From Prunella strophiata (lineage: Eukaryota; Chordata; Aves; Passeriformes; Prunellidae), in assembly GCA_036583965.1 (NCBI GenBank), contig JAZBQD010000001.1, forward strand, positions 16,669,892-16,733,891: a stretch of 64,000 nucleotides of DNA, in the 5' to 3' direction. Shown piece by piece: positions 1 to 12,700 of the stretch. A program made the translations under genes and the position numbers. The number at the start of each line of letters is the position of its first letter. Position 1 is the first letter of the stretch. The notes beneath the pieces were generated by a model. The model was not told where the DNA came from and made no database searches. It saw nothing but the letters and a program-made list of their open reading frames with translations.

Positions 1-1869
1 AAAAGCCACTGCCACAAAGGCAAACATCAAACCCAGTCTGGAGGGGGATAATGCAGTTCAGGCACCATTTGTTGTCACCAGATCATCATAAATACATGGA
101 AGACTGGCTGTTACTGACTCCTCTCAACCTTGTTTTGCAATTCTGCTTAGTTGAATCAAAGGAATCAGGGGGAAAATAAGTTTATAATTTGCATTCAGCA
201 TAAACATTAATTCATTACATTAGTTTTAACATGGTAACAGGTATGAAACTATAGTAATGTCTGTAAGGAAGCATTCTTATTAGCATGCAATATTATCCTT
301 TGGAAAAAAGCACATGAAATTAGTTTAGCTTTACTGTTGGGTTGTTGTTTTGTTGGATTTTTTTTAATTTATGGATGATGTTACTCTGCACAAAACTGCT
401 CTTGGCTGACCTTAAATAATAATAATAATAATAAACCTGAGGAAGCATTTTGGTCCTGATTAGCCTTGAAATGTGATGGAGTCTTTTTGTGCAGGGTTAG
501 ATCCTACTTAGAAAAACCCACAATCCAGGGAATATTCCATGTAAAATATAATCTCTTCTTTTAGAACAGTCATGCCAAATCAAACCAGTAATCATCTTCA
601 TCCTGTATCATTATTCTGAGGGCTGAACACCAGCTGTACTTTCCTGCTTAGCCCAGGATTACACAACATATTAACAGCCTGGTCACTCAACTCCCCTGTG
701 CCTCAATTTCTGCTTTTCTAAAATGTCAGCAGCATTCTCCTGCTTTGTGAATCTGTGAGGAGCTTGCACAAGTAATCCAACTAAATCCTTACAGTGCACC
801 TAAGTGTTGTGTTTACTCAATCTAACTTTTTCAAGGTGCAGAAGACTGAAGAAACTCAACAGATTTAGTTTCAAAGTAAATATTTTTTCATCCAAACTCG
901 GGAATCTTTATAAACAACTTATGAGCACTATCTTGACTACAATTTCAGAGGTCAGTGACTCAGTTCCCAGAGTTAGTCCTGCAAAAACCTAATACACTTG
1001 CTTGGACTAGAATATGAAATCTAACCCCTGTCTGGCTATTAACAAGTTGTCTTGGTGTGCAGCTCTCCTGAGAGATTTATTTTCACAGCCTGCTCTCACT
1101 ACTGACAAAACACAGCATTTCTGGAGTAAGAGTATTGACAACTGCAAAATATTCAATAGCTGAGTTTTTATCTAATTTATTCTCACTCAGTGATCTAACA
1201 GCTATCATGAACTTATTAAAAACAGCCTCAGGCTACATGGCCTCTAACTGAGGATGAAGGATATAATCTGCATAAGATATCTGCATTTATGTATATGCAA
1301 TATTTAACATATGCATGTGTATATGTGTGTGACTGTGTGGTAGGTGGCTGTGTACCTGTGTTGTGTCAGCAGAAAAAAAACAATAAACATCCTGAGGAGA
1401 GTCTCTGAGTGCTGGAGGCTTTCCAGGAGCCTGAGCAGAGTTCTCCTCTCCTGGGATATTTGTGTGGGCATGGAGGGTGTGTGAGCACAAAGGCCAGAAA
1501 GCAGCTGCAACCTGCCAAGCCTGACATGTCAACACACACCTCAGGCCAGGAAAGTGGGAGATTAAATACTGCTGCCATCCACACTCAGGGAGAGACAGCT
1601 GCTGGCAGCTGGTTCAGACCCCAAAGCTAAAGCAGAAGGAGCAGGAAGGAGCCCCTTCCCCCTGATCTGCCTCTTCCCTGCCTTCCCATCTCAGAAAACC
1701 AGTGCCTCTGGCAACTCTGCCCTGCCTGGTAATCCCACTGAGTCTCTTGGAGAAAGGGAGGAGAAAAAAGGGAATGCATGAACAGAAGAGACAGGTAAAC
1801 TCAGAAGGGAAAGCAAGAAAATAATTGGAAGGAGGAAGGACCTGAAAAGAGGCAAGAAGGGGCTTGGAA

Positions 1870-2260
1870 CACAAGTCCTGGGAGGAAGCACTGAGGGAGC
1901 TGGGGGTGCTCAGCCTGGAGAAAAGGAGACTCAGGGGTGACCTTGTCACTCTCTAAAACTCCTGAAAGGTGCCTGGGCTCAGGTGGGGTTGGGCTCTTTC
2001 TCCAGGAACTGACAGAACCAGAGCACACAGCCTCAAGGGAAATACAGGTTGGATATTAGGAAAAAGTTTTTCACAGAAAGAGTGATAAAGTTCTGGAATG
2101 GAGGGAGGTGGTGGAGTCACCATCCCTGGGTGTGTTTAACAAAGCCTGGATGTGGCACTGGGTGCCAGGTTTTAGTTGAGGTGCTGGGGCTGGGTTGGAC
2201 TCCTGAACTTGAAGGTCTCTCCCAACCTGGTCACTCTGAATTCTGTGAAAGGAATAATCC
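1870..2260 (+). mobile_element. CR1 LINE 3'-end fragment
   Basis: The stretch follows the typical avian CR1 3' end in order: a block like GGTGCTCAGCCTGGAGAAAAGG, then GGGTGACCTTGTCACTCTCT, TTGGATATTAGGAAAAAGTT, GAGTCACCATCCCTGGG, and finally AAGGTCTCTCCCAACCTGG followed by a decayed ATTCTGTGA-type terminus. It is 5'-truncated, as most CR1 copies are, and carries no usable reverse transcriptase frame. Open frames over it are chance. Confidence 0.88.
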
Positions 2261-5200
2261 ATCCTGTGATGCATTCTTCCCAGGCCCTACATTTGCCTCT
2301 AGACATGTTAAGCCAACTGATCCCCACCTTGTTTCCTCCTCTGCCTCACAGAACGTGGATTTTTGTTTTTCTGAGTCATGTCCCACCATTCCCAGTGCTG
2401 AGCCTGGACACCAGAGCAGACAGACCAGCTCAAGGAGCAGAGAGCAGGTTCTAAAAATCCTCCCCTCACATCAGACCTCCCACTGCTCCTTCCAGAATTT
2501 TGCCCCAAGTCAGAGGGCATGTTCTTCCTGCCTCAGCTGGGAGATTTAGGAACAGAAATTCCTCACTTTGATTGAATGACTGTTTGCATTTAGAGTGTGA
2601 AAACACATGTACAATTTGTCAGGTTGGCTAAGGACCTGACTTATACAGTCATATATGTCTCATAATACAAGTGTTGGGGAGATATTGCTGATAAATCATA
2701 ATTAGCTGTTTCTAAAAGGCCAGCAGCAATAATAAGGAAATATTTTGCAGTCCTGCACAATGATAGGCACAAATTGACCAGGTGAGCTATGTAGGTCAGC
2801 CTCCCCTACAGCTCCTGAGCCCTATTAGCTGGTGCTGGTGTTCAGAACTTAAACAGGAATCTGTGTCCAGCTCTCCATAGCTGGAATGTGGAAATGGAGA
2901 GAGAGTCAGTGCACAGAGCTCTGTGTTTTGTCTGAATCCACTGACTGAAGTGCTGCATATGGAATCTGGTGAAAAACTGCTGGTATAAATGTGGTTTGGA
3001 AAGATAAATGTTCCAATACTTGGATATTCTTTTTTGGATCATATATATTTTATGAAAAACTTTTGGCACCACTTTAAGGACTAAGCCCTGTGCAGTACTT
3101 TTGACATCTGCAACCAGTGCAGCAGGAGGGAATGTACGTGACCTGAAAACATTTAATGCTCCATGCACAAGGGAAAGATCATTGAGACCCACAGATGTAG
3201 GCACTGAGCACCATTTTAGGCACTCTGAGGTGGCCATGACATCTTCATGGGACTAGCAGATAAAACAGAAAATTATCTAGGACCCTGTCTTCCAGAGAGG
3301 CAGTTAGGGGATAAGTAGAATGCAACAGAATCACACTTAAGATTCCCATAATCAATTTTATTTATTAGTGCTTGAAACTATATAGTATTAGGAAAGTTCT
3401 GTTAAGAGCTGAAATGATAGATTTTCTTTTTTCAGCTGGGAAAATATTACTAGATAGAAAATAAACCAAAATTATTTATCACCCCCATGTTTCCTTAGGA
3501 AGGGCACCTTCCTGATGGAGGTTCCAGCAACATTAACTCAAATTCCAGCATTCTGGTAACTGCAGCATGCTGAAGAAGCCAGTGCTGACATCCTGGTTCT
3601 GCCACTTGGTGAGCTTTTTAACCGTGGGCAAATCTATTAATCTCCAAAGAAATATGTGTCTTGTTCTGCACTTTTGTGCCATAAAACATAACTTAAACAT
3701 CTGAAGGATGCAGGAGCGCCCTGAAGTGCCACGTGGGGCTTATTAGAAACAATGGAAGTATGTCATGAATTGGACTTTTTTTTCCAGGCCAGGTTGTCAT
3801 CCTGATTGAAAATTAGCCAGAAATAGGAAGAATAATTTCTAACTTTCATAACTTGTTTTTTAAAACATGCTTTCATGTCTTAGTGGCAGGTACTCAGCGT
3901 CCCTGCTTCTTTTCTTTCACACTTGTACATGAAGTGGGGCACATCAGCCAAGGCTGGGCTGCATCCTCTGCTGTGCTCTGAATCTCAGTCCTGCATGGGC
4001 TCAGTGATGTGATCTCCACAGGCAGTTTCTGGTTTTCTTGGGGGAAGGGCACAAAAATACAATTCCACAACTCTCACAAAAATCCAGCTCAGCTTTCTGT
4101 TGCCAAGCGACATCACGGCTTCACAGCAGATCCAGCTGCTGATGTTACCAAGCAACGTCCTCCCCATCAAGTTGTGCACTTGAAATCATTACTTTTTTAT
4201 TAATTCTCATGGTGGGCTATGGTTTCCCCCCCAGATCTTGGTATTTGCTCTTCTAGAATTTGTGAGAAAGCAAAAGACAAAGGACTGTCGTAGGTCAGTC
4301 GTTCTTGCAGATCTCTGTGATGTTGTTGGAATATGCAGAAATTGGGAATGGTTTTGCACTATTACATCAATATCAGAGAAAAGTAAAATTCTGAACACTT
4401 CCCCTTTCTTCTCTTGCCTATGGGAACAGCTGGTGTGTAATAGTATGGTCAGTGCTTCAGCAGAACTTTGCAATGCTTTATATGTAGCATCAATCGTGGA
4501 AGTAAGGAACATAAAACATTTTGTCTTAAATTGGCAGTATTTGTACCATAAAGTAAAATGACCTCAAACTAAATTGTCTTCTACAAATACCTAAGGGAGC
4601 ATGTCTTCAGTGTACAAGAAACTAACATATCTGTGTAGTGTGTGGTTGGTAAGTGTACCCAATACTGTATATTCTGGGATTAAATTTGATCACTCATGAC
4701 AAATTATTTGGATCTTACTGAAATATTAACTTATTAGCCCACTACATAGCTTACTTTTAAGTCTAAGCTGTATTCTACCCTAGTTTGAGTCTTCCAGTCC
4801 TCCTGGGTTAAATCCTGTTTTGATCAAGAAAACACAATCTCTCCCTGGATGAGCATGAAGAGCTGGTGAGGAACCACAGGGGAAATTCCAGCCAACAACA
4901 GAAAAGCAGCTCAGTGTGAGTACTTCTTCCCCCATCATAAAATCAAAGAGAATAAACAGAGACTTCAGAGCATGGGGAATTCTCTCAGAGCTGGTGGTTT
5001 ACACTTCATACAGGAACAGAGCAGAAGATCAGCCTCTGCAAAGGTGGGAGCAGCTTGCAGTGAAGAAAGGCTGCTTGGGATAGCTGGGATAGAAGTGAGT
5101 TAGTGAATCCTAATTTAGAGATGAGTGGGTCAGAAAACTGACCCAAAGCTACAGTGCCAGTGCTGTCAGTCAGGGTCCTTGTAGGCTCAGGGATCAGAGC

Positions 5201-6961
5201 CCAGGGTGGCTGTCTTGGTGGCACTGCTCCCTTTTCCAGGGCTCACAGTTCTGGCACCAGTGCAGGAGCTGCCTGTGTGGCTTTGCAAACCTTACACAGC
5301 TCAGCCAAACAGAGGGATTCTGCTTTGCATGTATGTTGATAAAAACACAATCAGAAATCATCATCTACAGATTACTTAAAAGTTGTTTTCTCCAAAGTTT
5401 CTGCCAGACAATTGTTTTGCAAGGCAGCTTCTTCACTTTCACTTTGTGGCATTTTCTGGCCTTAGCTCAGAAGTGGAATAGCCCCAAATGTGAGTTCAGT
5501 TTGTTTTGATGAGGAAATAATGCAGCTAGCAGAAGTGAGGATGTATTACCAGGCTTGTGTTTTCCTGAGCTCCCACAGGATCCCTGCTCTTAAATTCATG
5601 GCAGAGAGCCTGAACAAAAAACATTGCATAATTTGTTGTCTATAAGACAATCAATTGTGAAATGCCCCCACTTGGTTTTTAAGGAAGAACACACTAAAAT
5701 TCTGAATTAGTGAACTTCAGATTTATTGGATTCTGAACTGGGCTGGGGAGATCAGAGAATGCAGGATCACCAACTTCATAAAAAAAAAGAAAAGAAAGAT
5801 TAAAAAGGCAGGGCTATTCATATAGCCCTTGATCTTGCAACTGTGCATTCCAGCCCATCACAGGCTTTATGTTTCCAAGTCAGGAGTTTATAGACCAAGA
5901 TTTTGTGGAACAAAAGTCAGCAGACAACATATTGCTGCCCTATGAAATCCTGCCTTTTAGCCATGTCAGGTATGACTTTTCCATGTTGGATTCAGCAATG
6001 CTGCCTCACACTGTTGGAGGTGCAATAAACCCACAGTGCACCATTCCTTTGGTTTGTGGCCCCAAAAAGCACCACTGGTGTTTAAAGAAACTCATTAATA
6101 ATCCCTTGGAGTTGCCACTAATGAGAAATACTCTGTCTTTGGTTACCAGCTGTGTTTCTGAGCACCCCTTTGTGGAAGCATTTTCTGTTTTGTGGAAGCA
6201 TTGCTGGAATGGACAATCAGAGTTAATAATAACAATTAGCTCGCCCATAAACCAGTACTTCTTGCAACATCACATTTCAAAGGGTTTTTGTCATGTCTCC
6301 ACCCTTCAGGATGATTAAATGGGAAATGATTTCACCATAACCTGAACAGGCACATCAACATTTGCTAGCAGGTATTTCTGACAGCTTTCAATGGTAATAG
6401 GAGAAAATTAAAGATGAGCTTAAACTCATAAACCTGGACACAAAATGCAGAATAGATTTCCCCCCAATCCTAATTTTCCCTTGAAAACAACACATGCATA
6501 ACTCCAGTGTGTTATTGACACAGTTTCACTGACACATTTTTTGCAAGAAGCACTGCTTATACCACAAGCCAAGAAACAGTAGAAGTGAAATATGTTTCAC
6601 CCAAAATTGATGTTCTCTGGGGTTGCTTTTGTGAAAAAAAAGTGGATTTCTGGCAGGCAGGGAGCCTTGGCAGCCTGGCAGGAGCAGGGGGAGGCCGGGC
6701 TGAGGAGGTGTAACTTGTTTTCTTTCTCGCCTGGGGTGGAGGCAGGTTGGTTGTTGAGCAGGTTATGAAGGTGGGTCCTGCAGAGAAAGCCTGCATTTCA
6801 TGAGTCTGAGCAGAAGTAGGAGGAAAATCAGGTGAAAACTGGTGAGGTGAAGATGGAAGGAATGGTTTGAAGACATGCTCTAGAAGCGCCAGTGAAGCCA
6901 AAGGTGCCAGGTAAATCTTGGAATGTAAGTCAAACATCCTCCTGTTTGCTTCCAGTGGAGC

Positions 6962-7050
6962 AGTTGTTCAGCTCAAAAAGCCAGGACTTGACTTTTGAGT
7001 TGTTCAGCTCAAAAAGCCAGGACTTGACTTTTGAGTTGTTCAGCTCAAAA
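6962..7050. repeat. 36-bp tandem repeat, about 2.5 copies
   Basis: The unit begins TTGTTCAGCTCAAAAAGCC and ends GACTTGACTTTTGAG. Two copies are essentially identical and a third is partial, so the expansion looks recent. Because 36 is a multiple of three, the minus-strand frame through it stays open and repeats a 12-residue unit (FELNNSKVKSWL). There is no other sign of coding. Confidence 0.85.
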
Positions 7051-9639
7051 GTCTCTGCAGGCTGAACAGACCAATTTGGTACCACTGAGCTGTTTCTGAG
7101 ATGTGTAGTGTTCAAATAATTTCAATAATGACATGTAAATTGCTAAAGATACTATAGAAAGATGATGAATATTATCTTTTGGTTAAGCTATGTTTATTTA
7201 ATGGATGGATTTTTAGCATGTTTGTAATGTTTATTTGAAAGTCTATACATATGATAAAGTGCCTTTTAGGTTTGCAACCTAAGTAATGCTTGTGCATTGA
7301 ATGATTTAGAAATAATGTATGTAAAAAGGATTACAGTAACACTGTAATCTAAAAAATTATCTTAGCACTCTGCAATGTTATTCACACTGTAATATTATTA
7401 TCACTTATTTCATTATTGGAGAATCTGTAATGTCTTTATTTCCTTTTTATTACATTTATCTTCATTATTAAGCAGATGGTGATGTGAGAATTGTCTGAAA
7501 ATTGTGAAATGCCATGCTCTAGGGAAAGAAAAGAGTGGGTAGACAATATGATATGATGTGTTAGTGGAGATTTTTGACAGCTGGCACTTCTGCTGTGTGC
7601 TTGTCATTTTCTACTTTGATTCCTGTGCATCTTAATTAAAAAACTGTAAATAAAGTATTGTTATCTTTCAACTCAATATTAGAACTTTGCCCTCTATTAG
7701 CAGTTGCTGTCCTTAACAGTCAGTATGGCTGAGCTGGTGCAGAAATATTGACAGTATATTATGCACTGGAGTGAATTTACTGTAAAATAAAGAGGACAAC
7801 ATTATGACATACATTGGCTAATCTATTGAAGAGCTTGATGAGCAAAATCCTCATTTTGCACAATTGATATGTGAGACCCCACCCCAATTAACTAAACAGC
7901 TCCAGGGGGATTTGGGAGAGTTTCATTCATTCCTCAATTTATGTTATTACTGCAAGTGCTTGAGAGGGGGTAATTTAGAGAGCTCTGAATTTTCAGGTGG
8001 TTTCACATGATGTCTGTAGGGACAGAAAAAGATCTGGGAAGAGAAAAGCTGGGCAGAATGTCAGAATATGAAATGTCAGAATATTAGAATATTCACTCTT
8101 AAAAAATTGAGCTGACTGTTGAGGGAAGCACATGGCTGTAGGGGAGTTATTCTTTCCCTCCTGTGCATTTAAAACTTAGCCAGCAGCTCTAACAGTGTGA
8201 GAATGCTTTATTATATCAATACACACTTAAAATATTATCATCTCAATGTGTTGTCTTGGAACATTTCTCTGGGCTGAGCCTGGGAAGATTTGTGTGTGTA
8301 CATTACTCCATGATGGAGTACTTCATACTTGGGGAACAGTGATTTTGAAAATGTTACATCCAGTCTTCAGAATAGCTCAGAACTGTTTTAAAACTGATTT
8401 AAAACTGCTTTAAAACTGTTTAAAACAGGAGAGGATTTGGCAGCAATCTCAGCAGATAAAACCTCACGTGCTAATTAATCACTGAAAGTGCAATCCTGGC
8501 CCCAGTGATTTCAACAGGAGCAAGTTCAAGCACTGCTGTATCCCCTGAAGACAATCAAGTTTAAACAGAACAGAGCTTAAGAGCACAGCAACAAACTTCT
8601 CTCTCCCAAGGCCTCCTGTGAAGAAAAATAATATTTCAAGTTTTAAAAAATGTACTGTAGTAACAAGTAACAACATTCCTTAAAAACTTGGTTTCCTTGG
8701 CGTTCAAAGTGCAATCTCCCTTTTACAGCCTAACTTTAATGGAGTTTTCCTTGACACACACTGCAGAGCAATCCCAGATTCTTTGGGGAAAAAAAAACAA
8801 ACTGAGGAGACTGTAATAATGTGTAATTTTCACCTATTCAGTAATGAATTTCAATGCATGAGCCCCCAAATAAAATGTCTAGGACAAGAATGTCTGTACG
8901 TGAATCTCTGGTGTGGAAAGATTTTGCTATAGAGTATCCTTTAAAAAAAATATAGAAATGAATGATGCCTGGGGAGACACTTAACCCTAGAACTGCTCAG
9001 AGATTTTTTTGAAATTAAATAATTAGAACTGAACTAGTATAAAACCAATAGTAATTTTGGTAGGCAGATCCTCTTAAGTCTAAAGAAGGTGTTTAGAACA
9101 CACCATTGTAACAGAATAATGCCTAAGAAAAGCAGGGAATGATGGCAGTGATCAGGAGAAAAAAAACCATTTACTCTTTCTCTGAGTGCTTTGATTGAAA
9201 ATTGTTTGTTACAGGATAGTCAGGTTTAACACCACAGTTCTGACAATGTGAGCAGGCAGCTTGGTCCAGAAATTTCAAGTAATAAAAATGGTTTGAATAC
9301 AGTTAAACCAGTAAGGTTTTCCCATGGGCTGCCCATCCAAAGTGACTTTGGCAAGGAATGTCTTTCTTTGGCATGTTCAAATGTCATTGGATAATCAGAG
9401 TAACAAAGCTGAATTTCAAGGACTGTCTTTCAGAAGACAGCAGAGAGACATGAGAAAATAAAAGCATTAAGAGTTCCTTTCCCCCAGTTTATGACTTGGA
9501 ATCATTGTAAGACAATGTCAGGAGGGGCAGCTGGCTGGGTGCCTGAGATGACAGCCCTTCACAATTTCCAGGGTTTTTTGTTGTTATATTTTGGTTTGGT
9601 TTTCTGACAGCACATTAAGAGCTTTTTCCTTTCTCCCAG

Positions 9640-9717
9640 TGATCTTTCTTTAATTGCTGTGTGATCCTGGACATCAGAGCTGAGATGGGCAACGAGAACA
9701 GCAGTGCAGAGAACGAG
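9640..9717 (+). CDS. TACC2: TACC2 first coding exon (5' leader plus codons 1-11)
   Basis: A strong acceptor (pyrimidine tract ending TTTCTCCCAG at 9639) opens the exon, and a consensus donor GTGAGT begins at 9718. The start codon is at 9685-9687, and an in-frame TGA at 9640-9642 excludes any upstream extension within the exon. The 11 codons read MGNENSSAENE and end in phase 0. Human TACC2, as I recall it, begins MGNENSTSDNQ and is split at the same point. The bases before the ATG are leader. The short glycine-led start is that of the long TACC2 isoform. MG could in principle allow N-myristoylation, but I have no evidence for it. Confidence 0.87.
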
Positions 9718-12700
9718 GTGAGTGTGACAGGGCAATTGTGTTTCCGTCCCCTCCTAGCCTAGAGCAAACCTTCCAGAAACTGCTTCCACGGGCCACTCAC
9801 CCCACATTTATCTTCTGCTCCCCATTACACTCATATTTAAGTGTCATTAATGGCAATTAAAAGCAACTTGGTGTGTTTTTTCCTTTGGCAATGACAGTGC
9901 TCCAAAACATCAGGGCATGGTTTGGGCAGCACAGTGGTTACTGACATTTAGGAGTTACTACTCAAAAAATAATCACAGTAAATATTTTCTTATATTGCCT
10001 CCCAACTTCACATTTAGGGAAGCTTTTACCCTCAAAAATCAACATCAAATTCAGGACTGGGAGTCACAGCTGGAGTCCTGAACCTACAAATGACCACTGC
10101 ATCTCTTCTCTGCTTCTGTGATCTGATTGCCACCTGAATATCAATTGGCAATTGACAGAGTGTAGGGTCTTTATGGGGTGTAGGTGCTAATAAAGGAAGA
10201 CTAATCCTGTCAGCAGGGCTGGCTCATCCCAGCAGCCCAGCCTGGGCAGCCCCAGGCACATCCCTGAGCAGAGAGGAAGGGCCCAGGGGGCAGTCAGGGT
10301 CAGGAGCAGGGTGACATCCCTGGGGAGGCTGAAATGGGGTCCTGGGCCATGGGCAGGGGGGGACAGGCCCTGGGCCATGGGCAGTGCCTGTGGTGGCCTC
10401 AGAGCCTGGCACCCAGCAGCTCCTCCCTGCTCAGAAATGACCTTGCACTGTCTGTGTGCCCATGCAGGACTTCACAGCCAGCCCAGGGTGTGCTGCTAAT
10501 GCATGGTGGGTTGGGTGGTTGATTTTTAGATTTTCAAAAGGAAGGCAGTGAAATGCTCTGGCTGCTGCTGTACAATTACATTAGAAGTTACTATGCTGCT
10601 ACAAGTTTGAATAGAAGTTGTAATTCATTAATTTCAACAATTAAAACACCTGTATATATTTTATATATACCTCCATATGCTGTGGTAGCTGCTAAAATGC
10701 ATTAGGATTCATTTTGCTTCCACTTCAGGTATCAGCAGATCTGCTGCACCTTCTGCACTTGCAAAGTGGAGCCTCTCAAGGCAATCAGTATTACAACTAT
10801 TACAGATTTTTTCATAAATAATTTTTAGAAGAAAAATCTTCCATAGTTCGTGGCTATTCTTACCAGGTTTTATTGTTAGCCCAAGATTTGGTCCCAATTT
10901 TCTCAAGGTTTGGGAAGAGGGGAATGTGTCCATTTTTATAATAAGTAATGAGAATTTCTTCTCCATAGTGTACACTTCCACTCAGGAAGCTTTTGGAAGT
11001 CAAATAGATTTGTTCAGGAGTCATCCTGAGGCTGAGAAGACTTTATTTAAAAATGACTGAATTTATCAAGAAATGTAGTAAAAAAACTCTTTTAAAATTA
11101 AAGGAAGCTTCTGGTCTCCTTTTCAGACTGTAAAAACCAAAACAAAAGACAACCCAACCCCCTCCAAAGCAAAACAAAATATGCTAAGAATCCAAATTAT
11201 TGTAAAAAACAGAGAGATAACAAGAAATAGCAACAAAACTTAAATATTTTGATTTTTAGTCAGAAATTCCCCAATGTCAGTAAAGCAATCCTTATACCAC
11301 CAAGCCAAGGAGCACAGCAGGTAGTGGAAGATGAAATTGGTTTGCACCAGGCTTGGCTGCTCCTTTTCTTCTGCTTCTGCTTTTTGGGTTTTGTGACACT
11401 GACTGCACATTTGCAAGGACAGATACATTTAAGTTTTCAGCAAGTTGTAAAAAAAAAATCTGGTTTCTTTTAACTTTTTTTTCCTTTAGTAGCAATCAAT
11501 GCTTTAGAGAAGCAGCCTGTGCTTGACCCCCTTTGCTGGCTGCCTTTCCTTCCAACCCTGACACCACTGAAATAGCTCAGCTGGGGCTGTTCTTATGCTC
11601 AGAACCAGTTGGTCTGAGTTGTTTTTATTTATGTGTTTATCAGAGAACACCCCTGCACAGCTCATGCTCCCAGTGAGTCATTTGGAAGCCTCACACATGG
11701 TTTGCATTAAAGCTGGGAGAGCCTGGGCTAAGTTTAGAACTCATTTAATGAGTGGGAAGATCTGTGGAGTCAATGTGCTACTAGGAAGATTGTAATAGAC
11801 ACTTGGAGAAAAAGTAAATACCCAATCTGTCTTATAGAGACCAGCCTCTGGGGAGAATATCACCTAAATTTAGTGGCAATGAACAAAGATAATGCTTGGA
11901 TAAAACAAGGCTGGGGCCAGCAGTATATTTAACAAAGTGATTTCACATATACTGACACCAAGCATGTTCTCTTTTGCTGTAAAGCACACAAAGTCCAAAC
12001 TGCTGAGAGATTTTAGGATTGTGCCCTGCCCTATTGCAGTGGCACAGCTTGTTGGGCTTATGCTGAATTAAATATAAGCTGGTTTTAGGATGCAATTTCC
12101 TTGAATAGTGAAACTCCACATGAAGAGAAAGGTCTATAAATTGAAAAAGAAACATTCTGGAAGAACAGAGATGTTACTGTGGAGCACAAATGACACAACG
12201 TGGACAGCAGCTCTTTGCAAGGTGTGAGAGAGCAAAAAGAGGAAGTTTATTGAAATTTGACTCCATTTATAGATCTCTGAAATCCCAGTGTCATTGGAGG
12301 GTGACAGTGCCACCTCCTCAATGCCACTGGACAACCCAACAGTCCATCAAGTTGCTCTTCCTCCATAGAGGAATGCAAAACAATAAGTTATTTACAAAAA
12401 GTGTGTGAGAAAGTTCTGCACAAGAATGTAAACATCAGAAGGCTTTAGAGAAACTTAAAAAATCAGGGTGACACAGATACTTTGACCCAGTTGGATGCTT
12501 GAGATCCAGCCTTTAGCAGGCAGAATGCAGTGAAGTAATGGAGGTGTTCTTTAATGGGAAGCTGTGGAAAATGCTGCAGTTTAGGGAACTGTGGAAGGTC
12601 TCAGCTGTTGTGCTGCCCATTACACAGATCCTTCTTAATCCACCCAAAAGAACTGGTTGCCATGGAGGAATGACATTGTCTTTTTCTCCTTGACTTTTCT

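Larger units (their letters stand above)
1..9639. other. non-coding flank or 5' intron of TACC2
   Basis: I see no supported exon here. Because 9640 is a splice acceptor, at least the part next to it is intron. The stretch is mostly A+T-rich unique sequence with a short AAT run (about 414-435), a TG-rich run near 1318-1334, a CR1 fragment (about 1870-2260), a 36-bp tandem repeat (about 6962-7050) and a degenerate 13-bp tandem of TTTAAAACTG-like units (about 8388-8428). The longest open frame (5869-6318, + strand, 149 codons) resembles nothing I recognise and has no splice or promoter context, so I treat it as chance. Confidence 0.7.

Noticed and set aside
1614..2549. Open frames of 70-166 codons on both strands
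   Set aside because: They overlap the CR1 3' end and adjacent GC-rich sequence, and match CR1 non-coding 3' sequence rather than a reverse transcriptase.
5869..6318. 149-codon plus-strand frame in the 5' flank
   Set aside because: No family resemblance, no tidy splice sites and ordinary intronic composition. A chance frame of this length is plausible in a window this large.
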